Part shown: positions 1 to 7,038 of the stretch, piece by piece
Numbering within the stretch: position 1 is the first letter of the stretch
Layout: the number at the start of each line of letters is the position of its first letter
Assembly (NCBI GenBank): GCA_002342025.1
Contig: DDPD01000033.1
Coordinates: 1-27,575 of the forward strand
Direction of reading: 5' to 3'
DNA from: Moraxellaceae bacterium UBA2477
Lineage (GTDB): Bacteria > Pseudomonadota > Gammaproteobacteria > Pseudomonadales > Moraxellaceae
Length of the DNA stretch: 27,575 nucleotides
Notes under the pieces: model-generated
Told to the model about the DNA's origin: nothing
The model's database searches: none
Seen by the model: the letters and a program-made list of their open reading frames with translations, nothing else
Position numbers and translations under genes: made by a program

Positions 1-395
1 CTGTAGACGGCAACGCGGCCATCTTCAACGCCATCAATGATGTAGATCTCCCAGAGCGGCTTGGCGCGATCCATAACGCCGCTATGCAGCTTGGAGACAA
101 TCGCCAGCAGCTCACGGATGCGGCCCGGCTTCGGTAGCGAAATGTGGTGAAAATGGGCTTCGAGATCGAACTCAGCGTCGTCAATCCAGAACGGTAGGCC
201 GAGCTTGTACGTCAGCAATTGGTTAAAGGGCGGCTGTGCTTTGGTATACGAGCGCGCCCAGTCCGCTAGCTCCTGCGCGTAGTTTGGTCCGGCATCGGTC
301 GGCGGCGACAGCAGCATGAGGCTGCCCACATGCATGGGCTGATTGCGGCGCTCAACGAGCAGGAACATTTGGTCTTGCGGGGATAGCGGCGTCAT
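1..395 (-). CDS. WS/DGAT acyltransferase, N-terminal part (runs off the window)
   Basis: Wax ester synthase/acyl-CoA:diacylglycerol acyltransferase, which joins acyl-CoA to a fatty alcohol or diacylglycerol to make storage lipid. Only the first 131 codons are in the window, read leftwards from ATG at 395. The translation begins MTPLSPQDQMFLLVERRNQP, then MHVGSLMLLS, FDLEAHFHHISLPKPGR, a VMDRAKPLWE block and a YIIDG stretch. All of these line up with the complete paralogue at 10483-11853, which starts MTPLSPADQLFLWMEKRQQP. The catalytic HHxxxDG would lie just beyond the left edge. The ATG overlaps the stop codon of the upstream acyl-CoA synthetase (ATGA), so translation is probably coupled. 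Family assignment rests on visible similarity to the in-window paralogue and known family features. Confidence 0.9.
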   Translation of the reverse strand, partial: MTPLSPQDQMFLLVERRNQPMHVGSLMLLSPPTDAGPNYAQELADWARSYTKAQPPFNQLLTYKLGLPFWIDDAEFDLEAHFHHISLPKPGRIRELLAIVSKLHSGVMDRAKPLWEIYIIDGVEDGRVAVY

Positions 396-2230
396 AACTT
401 GATGCCCTTCTTCTGAATGTGTTGATGGACATCATGAGTGAGTGGCTCATAGCCACGAGTGCGGTCTACTAGCACGAAGAGGGGCTCGCTGATGCGTTCT
501 GGGTCGAAGCCTTCCTGCTTGAGTTCGACCTTGCGGTATTTAAAGGTGCCAGTAGTTTCTTGTGCAGCCTGCACGCGAATGAACAGCGGCACGGCGTAGG
601 CGGGCAGGCTGTCCGTGAGATGCTGGGCTAGTGCAGCGCCATCCAGTGAATGGCCTGCTTTAAGCGTGATGGCCGCCATGCCGGCGCGACCATCGCAACC
701 CGGCACGTTCACGCCATACACCGCGCCGTGTTCGATGCTGTTAAAACGCGCCAGCGCACCTTCGACTTCTGTGCTGGCTACATTCTCGCCTTTCCAGCGG
801 AAGGTATCGCCGACACGATCAACGAATTGGATATGACGCAGGCCCTGATCACGCACCAAGTCGCCCGTATTAAAGTAGCAGTCGCCTTGCTTAAAGACAT
901 TGCGTAGTAATTTCTTTTCACCGGCGGCGGGGTCGGTGTATCCGTCAAATGGGCGACGCTCGCTCACTTCACTGATCAAAAGCCCAACACCGCCTTTTTT
1001 GACCTTAATCAGATGACCATTGGCATTTTTCACGGGCTCGTCGGTGTCAACATCAAATTCCACGATGGCAAATGGCAGGGGGGAGAATCCAGCGGTTTCA
1101 GACACACCAAAGGCATTGATAAAGCCGATGTTGGATTCGCTCGCGCCATAAAACTCATAAATTCGCTCAATGCCGAAACGCTTCTGGAACTGCTGCCAAA
1201 TTTCCGGACGCAGGCCGTTGCCGGTGATTAACCGAACCCTATGATCCTGATCGCGAGGACAGGGATCGCGATTAAGCAGGTAGCGCAGCAGCTCGCCAAT
1301 GTAGGTAAAGGCGGTGGCATCATAATGGCGGATGCGATCCCAGAACTGGCTGGCGCTGAACTTACGGTCTATCGCCAGCGTGGCCCCGGCCGAGAGCACG
1401 CAACCCCAAGCCACGGTCAGCGCGTTGTTGTGATAGAGCGGCAGGCAGCAGTAGAAAATATCGTCCGACTTCAGGCGCATGGTGGCGTTGCCAACACCGG
1501 CCATAGAGGCTAGCCAGCGGTAGTGCGTCATCACTGAGGCTTTCGGCATGCCGGTGGTGCCGGAGGTGAAGATGTAATAGCAGGGCTGGCGGGCAATAAC
1601 TTGGCGCGTGCTGGACGGGTTGATGCTGCGTTGGCGGCCGCTGTCTCGATCAAGATCGATATAGCCTTCGGGCGCTGGGGCACGAGTTTCGCCACCGGTC
1701 CAGAAAAAGGTTATGCCGCTACCGGGTAAGCACGGAGTTGACTCCAGCGCCGTAAGACATTCAGCGCTAAGTACCAGCACTTTTGGCTTCACTAGCCCGA
1801 TGCTGTGGCTAAGCGTTTCACCGCGTTGGTTATAGTTCAGCATGCCAGCAATGCCACCCAGCTTCACGGCAGCGGCTACACAGGCCAGTTGCATCGGGCT
1901 ATTTTCCGCGAGGATAGCCACCGTGTCGCCATAACCCACGCCGCGTGCGGCAAAGCTGGCGGCGAGACGATTGGCCCAGCTATTAAACTCGGCATAGGTC
2001 CATTGCTGATCTTGCCAGCGCACGGCTATGGCGTGCGGCGTTTGTTTAGCCCAGCGCTCAAGGACTAATCCAATTGAGAGCTTGCTATCGGGCTTCAGCG
2101 TGGCCAGTCCAAACAAACCTTTGTTGAGCGTGATGAGATCCGGTAGGGCTTGCAGCGCACCGCGCGCAATGTCGCGCAGGCCGACTTTTTTGGGTGTTTC
2201 AGGGGCGTTTGATGCGGAGGATGCGCACAT
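392..2230 (-). CDS. Long-chain acyl-CoA synthetase, FATP/VLACS type
   Basis: Activates long or very long chain fatty acids to acyl-CoA via an acyl-adenylate (ANL superfamily). The 612-residue product has the AMP-binding P-loop at about residues 219-236 (YIFTSGTTGMPKASVMTH), a YEFYGASESNIGF adenine-binding block, the FATP signature GDTFRWKGENVASTEVEG, and the C-terminal TGTFKYRKVELKQEGFDP. There is no obvious signal peptide, so a cytoplasmic or membrane-associated enzyme is expected. The ATG at 2230 has only a weak purine-rich stretch (AGAGAG) in front; an out-of-frame ATG lies 5 nt upstream. The stop overlaps the WS/DGAT start by four bases, which pairs acyl-CoA supply with acyl-CoA use. A paralogue lies at 26823-27575. 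The exact chain-length preference cannot be read from sequence. Confidence 0.93.
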   Translation of the reverse strand: MCASSASNAPETPKKVGLRDIARGALQALPDLITLNKGLFGLATLKPDSKLSIGLVLERWAKQTPHAIAVRWQDQQWTYAEFNSWANRLAASFAARGVGYGDTVAILAENSPMQLACVAAAVKLGGIAGMLNYNQRGETLSHSIGLVKPKVLVLSAECLTALESTPCLPGSGITFFWTGGETRAPAPEGYIDLDRDSGRQRSINPSSTRQVIARQPCYYIFTSGTTGMPKASVMTHYRWLASMAGVGNATMRLKSDDIFYCCLPLYHNNALTVAWGCVLSAGATLAIDRKFSASQFWDRIRHYDATAFTYIGELLRYLLNRDPCPRDQDHRVRLITGNGLRPEIWQQFQKRFGIERIYEFYGASESNIGFINAFGVSETAGFSPLPFAIVEFDVDTDEPVKNANGHLIKVKKGGVGLLISEVSERRPFDGYTDPAAGEKKLLRNVFKQGDCYFNTGDLVRDQGLRHIQFVDRVGDTFRWKGENVASTEVEGALARFNSIEHGAVYGVNVPGCDGRAGMAAITLKAGHSLDGAALAQHLTDSLPAYAVPLFIRVQAAQETTGTFKYRKVELKQEGFDPERISEPLFVLVDRTRGYEPLTHDVHQHIQKKGIKL

Positions 2231-2323
2231 GGCATAGCTCTCTGAAAGAGTCTTAGGAGGAGTTCAGCCAGTTTGCCACAAATTAGACGCCTGACTTCTT
2301 TGGCGAGATAGATGGCAGTGGCT

Positions 2324-2341
2324 ATCCGCTCAATAGCGGAT
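2324..2341 (-). terminator. Short stem-loop across the modB stop codon
   Basis: A perfect 7-bp stem (ATCCGCT / AGCGGAT) with a four-base loop spans the modB stop codon. No T-run follows on the minus strand, so it is at best a weak terminator or an mRNA 3'-end stabiliser between modB and the acyl-CoA synthetase gene downstream. Confidence 0.3.
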
Positions 2342-3028
2342 GCGTTGCAAATGTTGGCGTTGCAGCCAGGTAATCAACAGCAGCAGCGTGAAGGAAATGA
2401 TCAGCAACAACAGCGAGTAAGTGTGAGCGCTGGCATAGTTCAATTGCTGAACTTCATCAAACAACGCAATGGAGGCCACGCGGGTTTCGCCAGGAATATT
2501 GCCACCCAGCATCAGCACCACGCCAAATTCCCCCAGCGTGTGAGCAAAGCTGAGTGAGGCCCCAGCAATAACACCGCCGCGTGCGGAAGGCAGAACAATG
2601 CGCCAGAAGGTTTGCCGAGGTTTCGCGCCAAGAGCCGCTGAACCTTCTAGCAGAAGTTTTGGAACTTGCCGAAACCCGTTTTGGATGGGTTGTAAGGCGA
2701 AGGGCAAGCTGTAGATCACAGAGCCCACGACCAAGCCCACGAAAGAGAACGACAAGGACTGGCCAACATGCGTGTGCCACCAGTGGCCGATTCCGTATTG
2801 GGGCGACATGGCGAGCAATAAATAAAAACCGATGACGGTGGGTGGCAGCACAATCGGCAGTGTTAGCAAGGTTTCCAGTAAAAGCACCCACTGGCCTTGA
2901 CGCGTGTTCAGCCAATTGGCCAGCGGAATGCAAATCACCATAAGGATAATGGTGGTGCACGTGGCCAAACCCAGCGTTAAAAACAGGGCCTGCCAAAGCC
3001 CAGGGGATAACTCCAAGAGACTTGTCAT
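2330..3028 (-). CDS. modB: Molybdate ABC transporter permease ModB
   Basis: Inner-membrane permease of the molybdate (or tungstate) ABC importer. From ATG at 3028 the product is about 232 residues, the usual ModB size. It has several hydrophobic segments, the family block LPIVLPPTVIGFYLL, and the EAA loop that docks the ATPase (EGSAALGAKPRQTFWRIVLP). The start at 3028 is preferred over an in-frame ATG at 3127 because it gives a normal N-terminus (MTSLLELSPG) and forms an ATGA overlap with the modA stop. The longer reading would add 33 polar residues that lie opposite the modA 3' end. No ATPase gene (modC) follows: the next gene downstream is an acyl-CoA synthetase. Confidence 0.93.
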   Translation of the reverse strand: MTSLLELSPGLWQALFLTLGLATCTTIILMVICIPLANWLNTRQGQWVLLLETLLTLPIVLPPTVIGFYLLLAMSPQYGIGHWWHTHVGQSLSFSFVGLVVGSVIYSLPFALQPIQNGFRQVPKLLLEGSAALGAKPRQTFWRIVLPSARGGVIAGASLSFAHTLGEFGVVLMLGGNIPGETRVASIALFDEVQQLNYASAHTYSLLLLIISFTLLLLITWLQRQHLQRIRY

Positions 3029-3807
3029 GGCAGGGGCTTCGGGCTTGCCGGAGGCGCCGGTACGTTGCCGGGACTTAAAAAGCCATGGCGCGAAAAAATG
3101 GCTTGGGCTTGTGGACTGACCAGCCATTTCACGTAGCGGTGTGCGCCTGTATTTTCCCGACCTTTGCGTGTGACCACGGCGACCTGAATAAGGGGCGGGT
3201 AACTGCCATCCGGTAGTAAGTAAAACTGACCTTGTTGGCGTATCGCTGGGGATAAAACTAACGACAGTGCCAGAACTCCCACGTCGGCATGACCGGTTTG
3301 TGCAAACTGCAGGGCTTGCACAATGTTATCGCCCATCACGCGTTTATTACTGAGGGACTGCCACAGCCCGGCCTGGGTCAGCGCAGCTTGCGCGGCACGT
3401 CCATAGGGTGCGTGATCCGGGCTTGCGATGGCAAATGTCCGCACCTCCGGCTGAGCTAAAACGGACAGTCCTTGCTGAAGATTTAAATCGGTACGAGCGG
3501 TCCACAGCGCTAACCGCCCAACGGCATAGGGTGTCCAGGAAGTGGCAACGGCATCACCACTGTCAATCAGCGCTTGCGGGTAAAGGGCGTCGGCGGAAAG
3601 CAGCACATCAAAGGGTGCGCCATGGCGAATCTGTGCGGTGAAATTACCCGATGAACCGGTGGTGCTGCGCAGGCGAATAGTAGGGGCGGTCTGCTTAAAG
3701 GCGGAATTTAGCTCGTCTAGGCAATACACCAGATCAGATGCGGCGGCGATAAATACCTCGCTGCCATGAGCCGGCGGCAGCCAGAGGCATGCCGCCAGCC
3801 AACACAC
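3025..3807 (-). CDS. modA: Molybdate-binding periplasmic protein ModA
   Basis: Periplasmic solute-binding protein that delivers molybdate to ModB. Visible family features are the N-terminal AAASDL oxyanion-binding loop, the GSSGNFTAQI loop, an internal GAPFDVLLSAD block, and the C-terminal pattern KWLVSPQAQAIFSRHGF. It has a hydrophobic leader ending PPAHGS, consistent with export. The given start is GTG at 3807, the first conventional start in frame, but the resulting leader (MCWLAACLWLPP) lacks positive charge. A CTG at 3822 would give MKRLSVCWLAACLWL, a textbook signal peptide, and would overlap the kup stop (CTGA) with an AGGT about 7 nt upstream. The real start may therefore be 3822. The gene lies between kup and modB, both in overlap, suggesting one transcript. 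Confidence 0.9.
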   Translation of the reverse strand: MCWLAACLWLPPAHGSEVFIAAASDLVYCLDELNSAFKQTAPTIRLRSTTGSSGNFTAQIRHGAPFDVLLSADALYPQALIDSGDAVATSWTPYAVGRLALWTARTDLNLQQGLSVLAQPEVRTFAIASPDHAPYGRAAQAALTQAGLWQSLSNKRVMGDNIVQALQFAQTGHADVGVLALSLVLSPAIRQQGQFYLLPDGSYPPLIQVAVVTRKGRENTGAHRYVKWLVSPQAQAIFSRHGFLSPGNVPAPPASPKPLP

Positions 3808-3818
3808 AGATAATCGTT

Positions 3819-5708
3819 TCAGAGCTCGACCTGCGTGCCCATTTCCACCACCCGGTTGGTGGGGATTTGGAAAAAGTCGGTGGCGGAAACCGCATTGCGC
3901 GCCATGGCCACAAAAATCTTCTCGCGCCAGCGCGACATGCCGTGGCGACCATGCGCGATGATGCGCTCACGTGACACGAAGAAGCTGGTGTCCATCATGT
4001 CGAATTTCAGGCCTTGGGCTTGGCACAGTGCAAACAAAGCGGGCACATCGGGCTGCTCTTTAAAGCCATAAGCTGCGGTCACGAGATAGAACTCATGGGC
4101 AATTCGCTCGATGATGACGCGTTCATTATCTTCAACAAAAGGCACATCGCGCGTGATCAAGGTGAGCAAGACATTACGCTCATGGATGATTTTGTTGTGC
4201 TTCATGTTATGCAAAAGAGCATGCGGAACGTAGTGATGAGAGCCGGTCATGAAGACTGCCGTGCCCGGTACCGTTTGGCCCGCGCCAGCACCAATGCTAT
4301 TTACAAACAACTTCAGCGGCATGGTCTCAGCATTCAAGCGATGACTGAGGATGTCGCGCCCCGCTTTCCAGGTAGACATCAAGAAAAAAGCGGATGCGCC
4401 AATGAGCAGAGGGAACCAACCGCCTTGGAAAATTTTCAGCGAGGTGGCGGCAAAAAATATGAAGTCGACGATCAAGAAGGGCAGGGTTACGGCGGCCGCT
4501 AATGCTGGGTGCCAACCCCACAGTTTGTGAGCCACCACGAGGAGCAGCAAGGCGTCGCAAATCATGGTCATGGTCACGGCAATGCCGTAGGCCGACGCCA
4601 GATTGCTGGAGGATTGGAAGGTTAGTACCAGCAGAATAATGGTGGCCAGCAGCGTCCAGTTGAAGAAAGGGATGTAGATCTGGCCCATCTCACGGTCGGA
4701 GGTGTGGTTAATTTCAAAGCGTGGCAGGTAGCCCAACAGCATGGCTTGGCGAGCAATCGAGAACACACCAGAAATGACCGCTTGGGATGCAATGACGGTA
4801 GCCAGCGTGGACAGTACGATGAGGGGGTAGAGACCCCAGTCGGGCACTAATCGATAGAAGGGATTTTCAATAGCCGTTGGGTCGCTCAGTAGCAGTGCGC
4901 CCTGACCAGCATAGTTCAGCAGTAGCGCGGGAAAGACTAAGAAGAACCACGCGCGGCGAATGGGTGTGCGGCCAAAGTGACCCATGTCGGCATACAAAGC
5001 CTCGCCGCCGGTCACAGTTAACACCACAGCACCCATCGCGATAAAGGCGGCAATGGGGTGTTCGAGGGCGAAGTTGATGGCCCATGCCGGATTAACGAGC
5101 TGTAGCACTTCTGGGCTGTGCTGAACGTTGTAGAGGCCAAGCACAGCCAGCGTGCTAAACCAAACCATCATGACCGGGCCAAAAAAAGTGCCTATAGACG
5201 CCGTGCCATGGCGTTGAATCAGAAACAGGGAAATCAATACAGCAATGGTGATGGGCAAAACAAACGGCTCAAGGCCGGGCGACACCACCTTTAGACCTTC
5301 CACGGCCGACAACACGGAAATGGCTGGTGTAATCATGCCATCGCCGAAGAACAGTGCCGCGCCAAACAAGCCAATGCCAATAAGCAAAGGGCGCAGCCAA
5401 GGGTGACGGTATTGAGCTCGTAGCGCCAATGCCAGCAGCGCCATGATGCCGCCTTCGCCGCGGTTATCGGCGCGCATAATGAAGGCGATGTATTTAATGG
5501 ACACGATGATGGTCATGGACCAAAAAATCATCGACAGAATGCCCAGCACATTCGCTTCGTTTAGCGCGAGGCCGTGAGCTGCGTGAAAGCATTCTTTCAA
5601 AGCGTAGAGCGGGCTGGTGCCGATGTCGCCAAAAACAACCCCAAGCGCGCCTGCTGTAAGTGCAGCCTGGTGTTTTAGGCGGGATGAGCCAGATGACTCA
5701 GCGTGCAT
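3819..5708 (-). CDS. kup: Low-affinity potassium transport protein Kup
   Basis: Kup/HAK/KUP family K+ uptake protein of the inner membrane, thought to work by K+/H+ symport. The protein is about 629 residues, typical for bacterial Kup. The hallmark GDIGTSPLYALKE is at residues 27-39, followed by roughly twelve hydrophobic segments and a hydrophilic C-terminal domain of about 170 residues. The ATG at 5708 is chosen because GAGGAA sits about 5 nt upstream and the N-terminus is normal. The in-frame extension to 5810 (34 residues) has no family look. A candidate promoter on the minus strand is TTGGCT (5790-5795) and TAAAAT (5765-5770), but the 19-bp spacing is long. The stop codon overlaps the possible CTG start of modA. 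Confidence 0.95.
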   Translation of the reverse strand: MHAESSGSSRLKHQAALTAGALGVVFGDIGTSPLYALKECFHAAHGLALNEANVLGILSMIFWSMTIIVSIKYIAFIMRADNRGEGGIMALLALALRAQYRHPWLRPLLIGIGLFGAALFFGDGMITPAISVLSAVEGLKVVSPGLEPFVLPITIAVLISLFLIQRHGTASIGTFFGPVMMVWFSTLAVLGLYNVQHSPEVLQLVNPAWAINFALEHPIAAFIAMGAVVLTVTGGEALYADMGHFGRTPIRRAWFFLVFPALLLNYAGQGALLLSDPTAIENPFYRLVPDWGLYPLIVLSTLATVIASQAVISGVFSIARQAMLLGYLPRFEINHTSDREMGQIYIPFFNWTLLATIILLVLTFQSSSNLASAYGIAVTMTMICDALLLLVVAHKLWGWHPALAAAVTLPFLIVDFIFFAATSLKIFQGGWFPLLIGASAFFLMSTWKAGRDILSHRLNAETMPLKLFVNSIGAGAGQTVPGTAVFMTGSHHYVPHALLHNMKHNKIIHERNVLLTLITRDVPFVEDNERVIIERIAHEFYLVTAAYGFKEQPDVPALFALCQAQGLKFDMMDTSFFVSRERIIAHGRHGMSRWREKIFVAMARNAVSATDFFQIPTNRVVEMGTQVEL

Positions 5709-5817
5709 ACAGTTCCTCAATGTGCGAGCAGTTGCACTGCTAGCGACCTCGTTTGCGGGCAGCGATTTTAACACCGCCCACGGCGAGATAGCCAAGCACA
5801 TCGATCGCAAAAAGGCT

Positions 5818-5846
5818 TTGCCTTGCAGAGCGCCTTCCGCTAGGAT
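5818..5846 (+). promoter_or_regulatory. Candidate sigma70 promoter for tRNA-Ser
   Basis: TTGCCT (5818-5823) and TAGGAT (5841-5846) are separated by 17 bp. Each matches the sigma70 consensus at four of six positions. The bases after the -10 (TGCGCGCCGC) form a GC-rich discriminator, as is common for stable-RNA promoters under stringent control. The predicted start would leave a leader of about 28 nt before the tRNA at 5881. Confidence 0.45.
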
Positions 5847-5880
5847 TGCGCGCCGCTGAAGTGCAATACTTTAGCGCTCC

Positions 5881-5971
5881 GGTGAGGTGTCCGAGTGGCT
5901 GAAGGAGCACGCCTGGAAAGCGTGTATACGGTAATCCCGTATCGAGGGTTCGAATCCCTCTCTCACCGCCA
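5881..5971 (+). tRNA. tRNA-Ser (anticodon GGA)
   Basis: A class II tRNA of 91 nt including the encoded CCA. The acceptor stem pairs GGTGAGG with TCTCACC (one G-U). The anticodon stem CACGC/GCGTG carries loop CTGGAAA with GGA at 5915-5917. A long variable arm (TATACGG/CCGTATC region) identifies serine, and the T-arm contains GGTTCGAATCC. It reads UCC and UCU codons. It closely resembles the serine GGA tRNA of enterobacteria from memory. Confidence 0.97.
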
Positions 5972-5984
5972 AATTTTGGCCAAT

Positions 5985-6032
5985 AAAAAAGCCGTTTTCT
6001 TAATCTGTGTGGACTAAGAAAACGGCTTTTTT
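5985..6032 (+). terminator. Rho-independent terminator after tRNA-Ser
   Basis: A perfect 18-bp inverted repeat (5985-6002 with 6015-6032) encloses a 12-nt loop. The GC core is GCCGTTTTC/GAAAACGGC and the arms end in A6 and T6. The T-run on the plus strand fits termination of the tRNA transcript. The A-run gives a T-run on the other strand as well, so it can also stop leftward transcription from the small gene at 6080-6307. Confidence 0.93.
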
Positions 6033-6079
6033 GTGCCTGCTATTTAGTGTTGAGTCTTGATGTCACTTTGCTAGGTACT

Positions 6080-6307
6080 CTAAAACGTCTCTAAGATAGG
6101 AGTGATCTTTGCAATCGCTTGCTTTGCATCTTGGTTAGGTCTTAACACCAATGGCTCGTTAGATACCGCATTAAGCCTTTCTATTTGATAAGTCTGAATG
6201 AACTGAGGTTCGGGCGGTAAGCGATTCACTTCGCTTCCAATGATAATGCCACTTCCCAGTAGCGTAATGGCAAGCAGTAACCAGCGTTCTCGGATTCCAG
6301 GTTGCAT
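6080..6307 (-). CDS. Small single-span membrane protein, unknown function
   Basis: A 75-residue product not recognised as a known family. It starts MQPGIRERWLLLAITLLGSG, with basic residues followed by one hydrophobic segment (about residues 9-24) and no clear cleavage site or lipobox. This suggests an inner-membrane anchor with a short periplasmic tail of about 50 residues containing NRLPPEPQF. Support for a real gene is a good ribosome site (GAGGTGG, 7 nt before the ATG), the divergent layout with the hydrolase gene at 6390, and the bidirectional terminator at 5985-6032 downstream of its stop. It could be a remnant or a partner of a membrane complex; nothing in the sequence tells which. Confidence 0.6.
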   Translation of the reverse strand: MQPGIRERWLLLAITLLGSGIIIGSEVNRLPPEPQFIQTYQIERLNAVSNEPLVLRPNQDAKQAIAKITPILETF

Positions 6308-6389
6308 GCTAATGCCACCTCAGCTGTTGTAAGTAATGTAAGTATCATGGTCGGTGCTTCGTCTAAAGTCTGTGTGGTAGGTGTAACAA

Positions 6390-6908
6390 ATGTCGATAGT
6401 TGTTTTTCTGCATGGTTTAGAAAGTGGGCCGCATGGCCTGAAAATTCAGGCCATGCGCCGAGTGGCGGAGGCGCTGGGGTGGAGAACGATAGCTCCAGAC
6501 TTTCGAGGGATGTCAGACCCTGAGCTACGCACCCGGCATCTGCTACAGCAACTTCCGGCAGGGGAAACTATTCGTTTAGTTGGCTCAAGTTTGGGCGGCT
6601 ATGTTGCAGCACGAGCAGTCCAGCTCGCGCCTTCTACACTGCATATTGAAGGTGTTTTCCTACTATGCCCGGCATTTGATTTGCCTGGATACCCTTTAAC
6701 TAGGCCGATCCAAGGACTACGGGAGCAGGCGGTGCGTATCGTTCATGGGCGTCATGATGACGTGGTACCGTTAGCGAACTCATTAAGGGCTGCCGAGGCT
6801 TGGAGTTGCCCAATATTGATATTAGATGACGATCATTCCCTTCATAAAAGTATCGATGTGATCTCGTCATTTCTTGCTGATTGGCTTCGTCAAAACCTAA
6901 TGGCCTAA
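6390..6908 (+). CDS. YqiA-like alpha/beta hydrolase (UPF0227 type)
   Basis: A small (172-residue) cytosolic alpha/beta hydrolase that resembles the YqiA/UPF0227 esterase family. The N-terminus FLHGLESGPHG supplies the oxyanion-hole HG. The nucleophile elbow is GSSLGG with Ser67. The acid is in HGRHDDVVP (Asp123 or Asp124) and the histidine in DDDHSLHK (His149). There is no signal peptide. ATG at 6390 is preceded by GGTAGGTG about 8 nt upstream. The natural substrate is unknown; the family acts on short acyl esters in vitro. It stands alone, divergent from the small membrane protein. Confidence 0.85.
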   Translation: MSIVVFLHGLESGPHGLKIQAMRRVAEALGWRTIAPDFRGMSDPELRTRHLLQQLPAGETIRLVGSSLGGYVAARAVQLAPSTLHIEGVFLLCPAFDLPGYPLTRPIQGLREQAVRIVHGRHDDVVPLANSLRAAEAWSCPILILDDDHSLHKSIDVISSFLADWLRQNLMA

Positions 6909-6995
6909 CCGATTAGAGGCATGGGCTTACACATGGCCACTTAGTTAAACACGGGTGTTACAACTTGCTGCAAAACTCACCTCAAATCAAATTCG

Positions 6996-7024
6996 ATTAG
7001 GTCTATATTGAATGCAGACCTAAT
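6996..7024 (+). promoter_or_regulatory. Perfect inverted repeat upstream of the lipoprotein protease pair
   Basis: ATTAGGTCT (6996-7004) and AGACCTAAT (7016-7024) are exact reverse complements around an 11-bp spacer. The spacer region holds TATATT (7004-7009), a plausible -10 box, so the arms would flank the promoter core as an operator does. The right arm ends directly before the ribosome site (GAGGAT) of the gene at 7039, so an mRNA hairpin next to the ribosome site is the other reading. The sequence alone does not decide between the two. Confidence 0.5.
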
Positions 7025-7038
7025 GAGGATTTGCAAGC

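Noticed and set aside
2457..2996. 179-codon minus-strand reading overlapping modB in another frame
   Set aside because: No family features, and modB has membrane segments and the EAA loop in its own frame.
5881..6032. tRNA-Ser as an attachment site for an integrated element
   Set aside because: No integrase gene or repeated tRNA 3' end was seen; the downstream sequence is a simple terminator.
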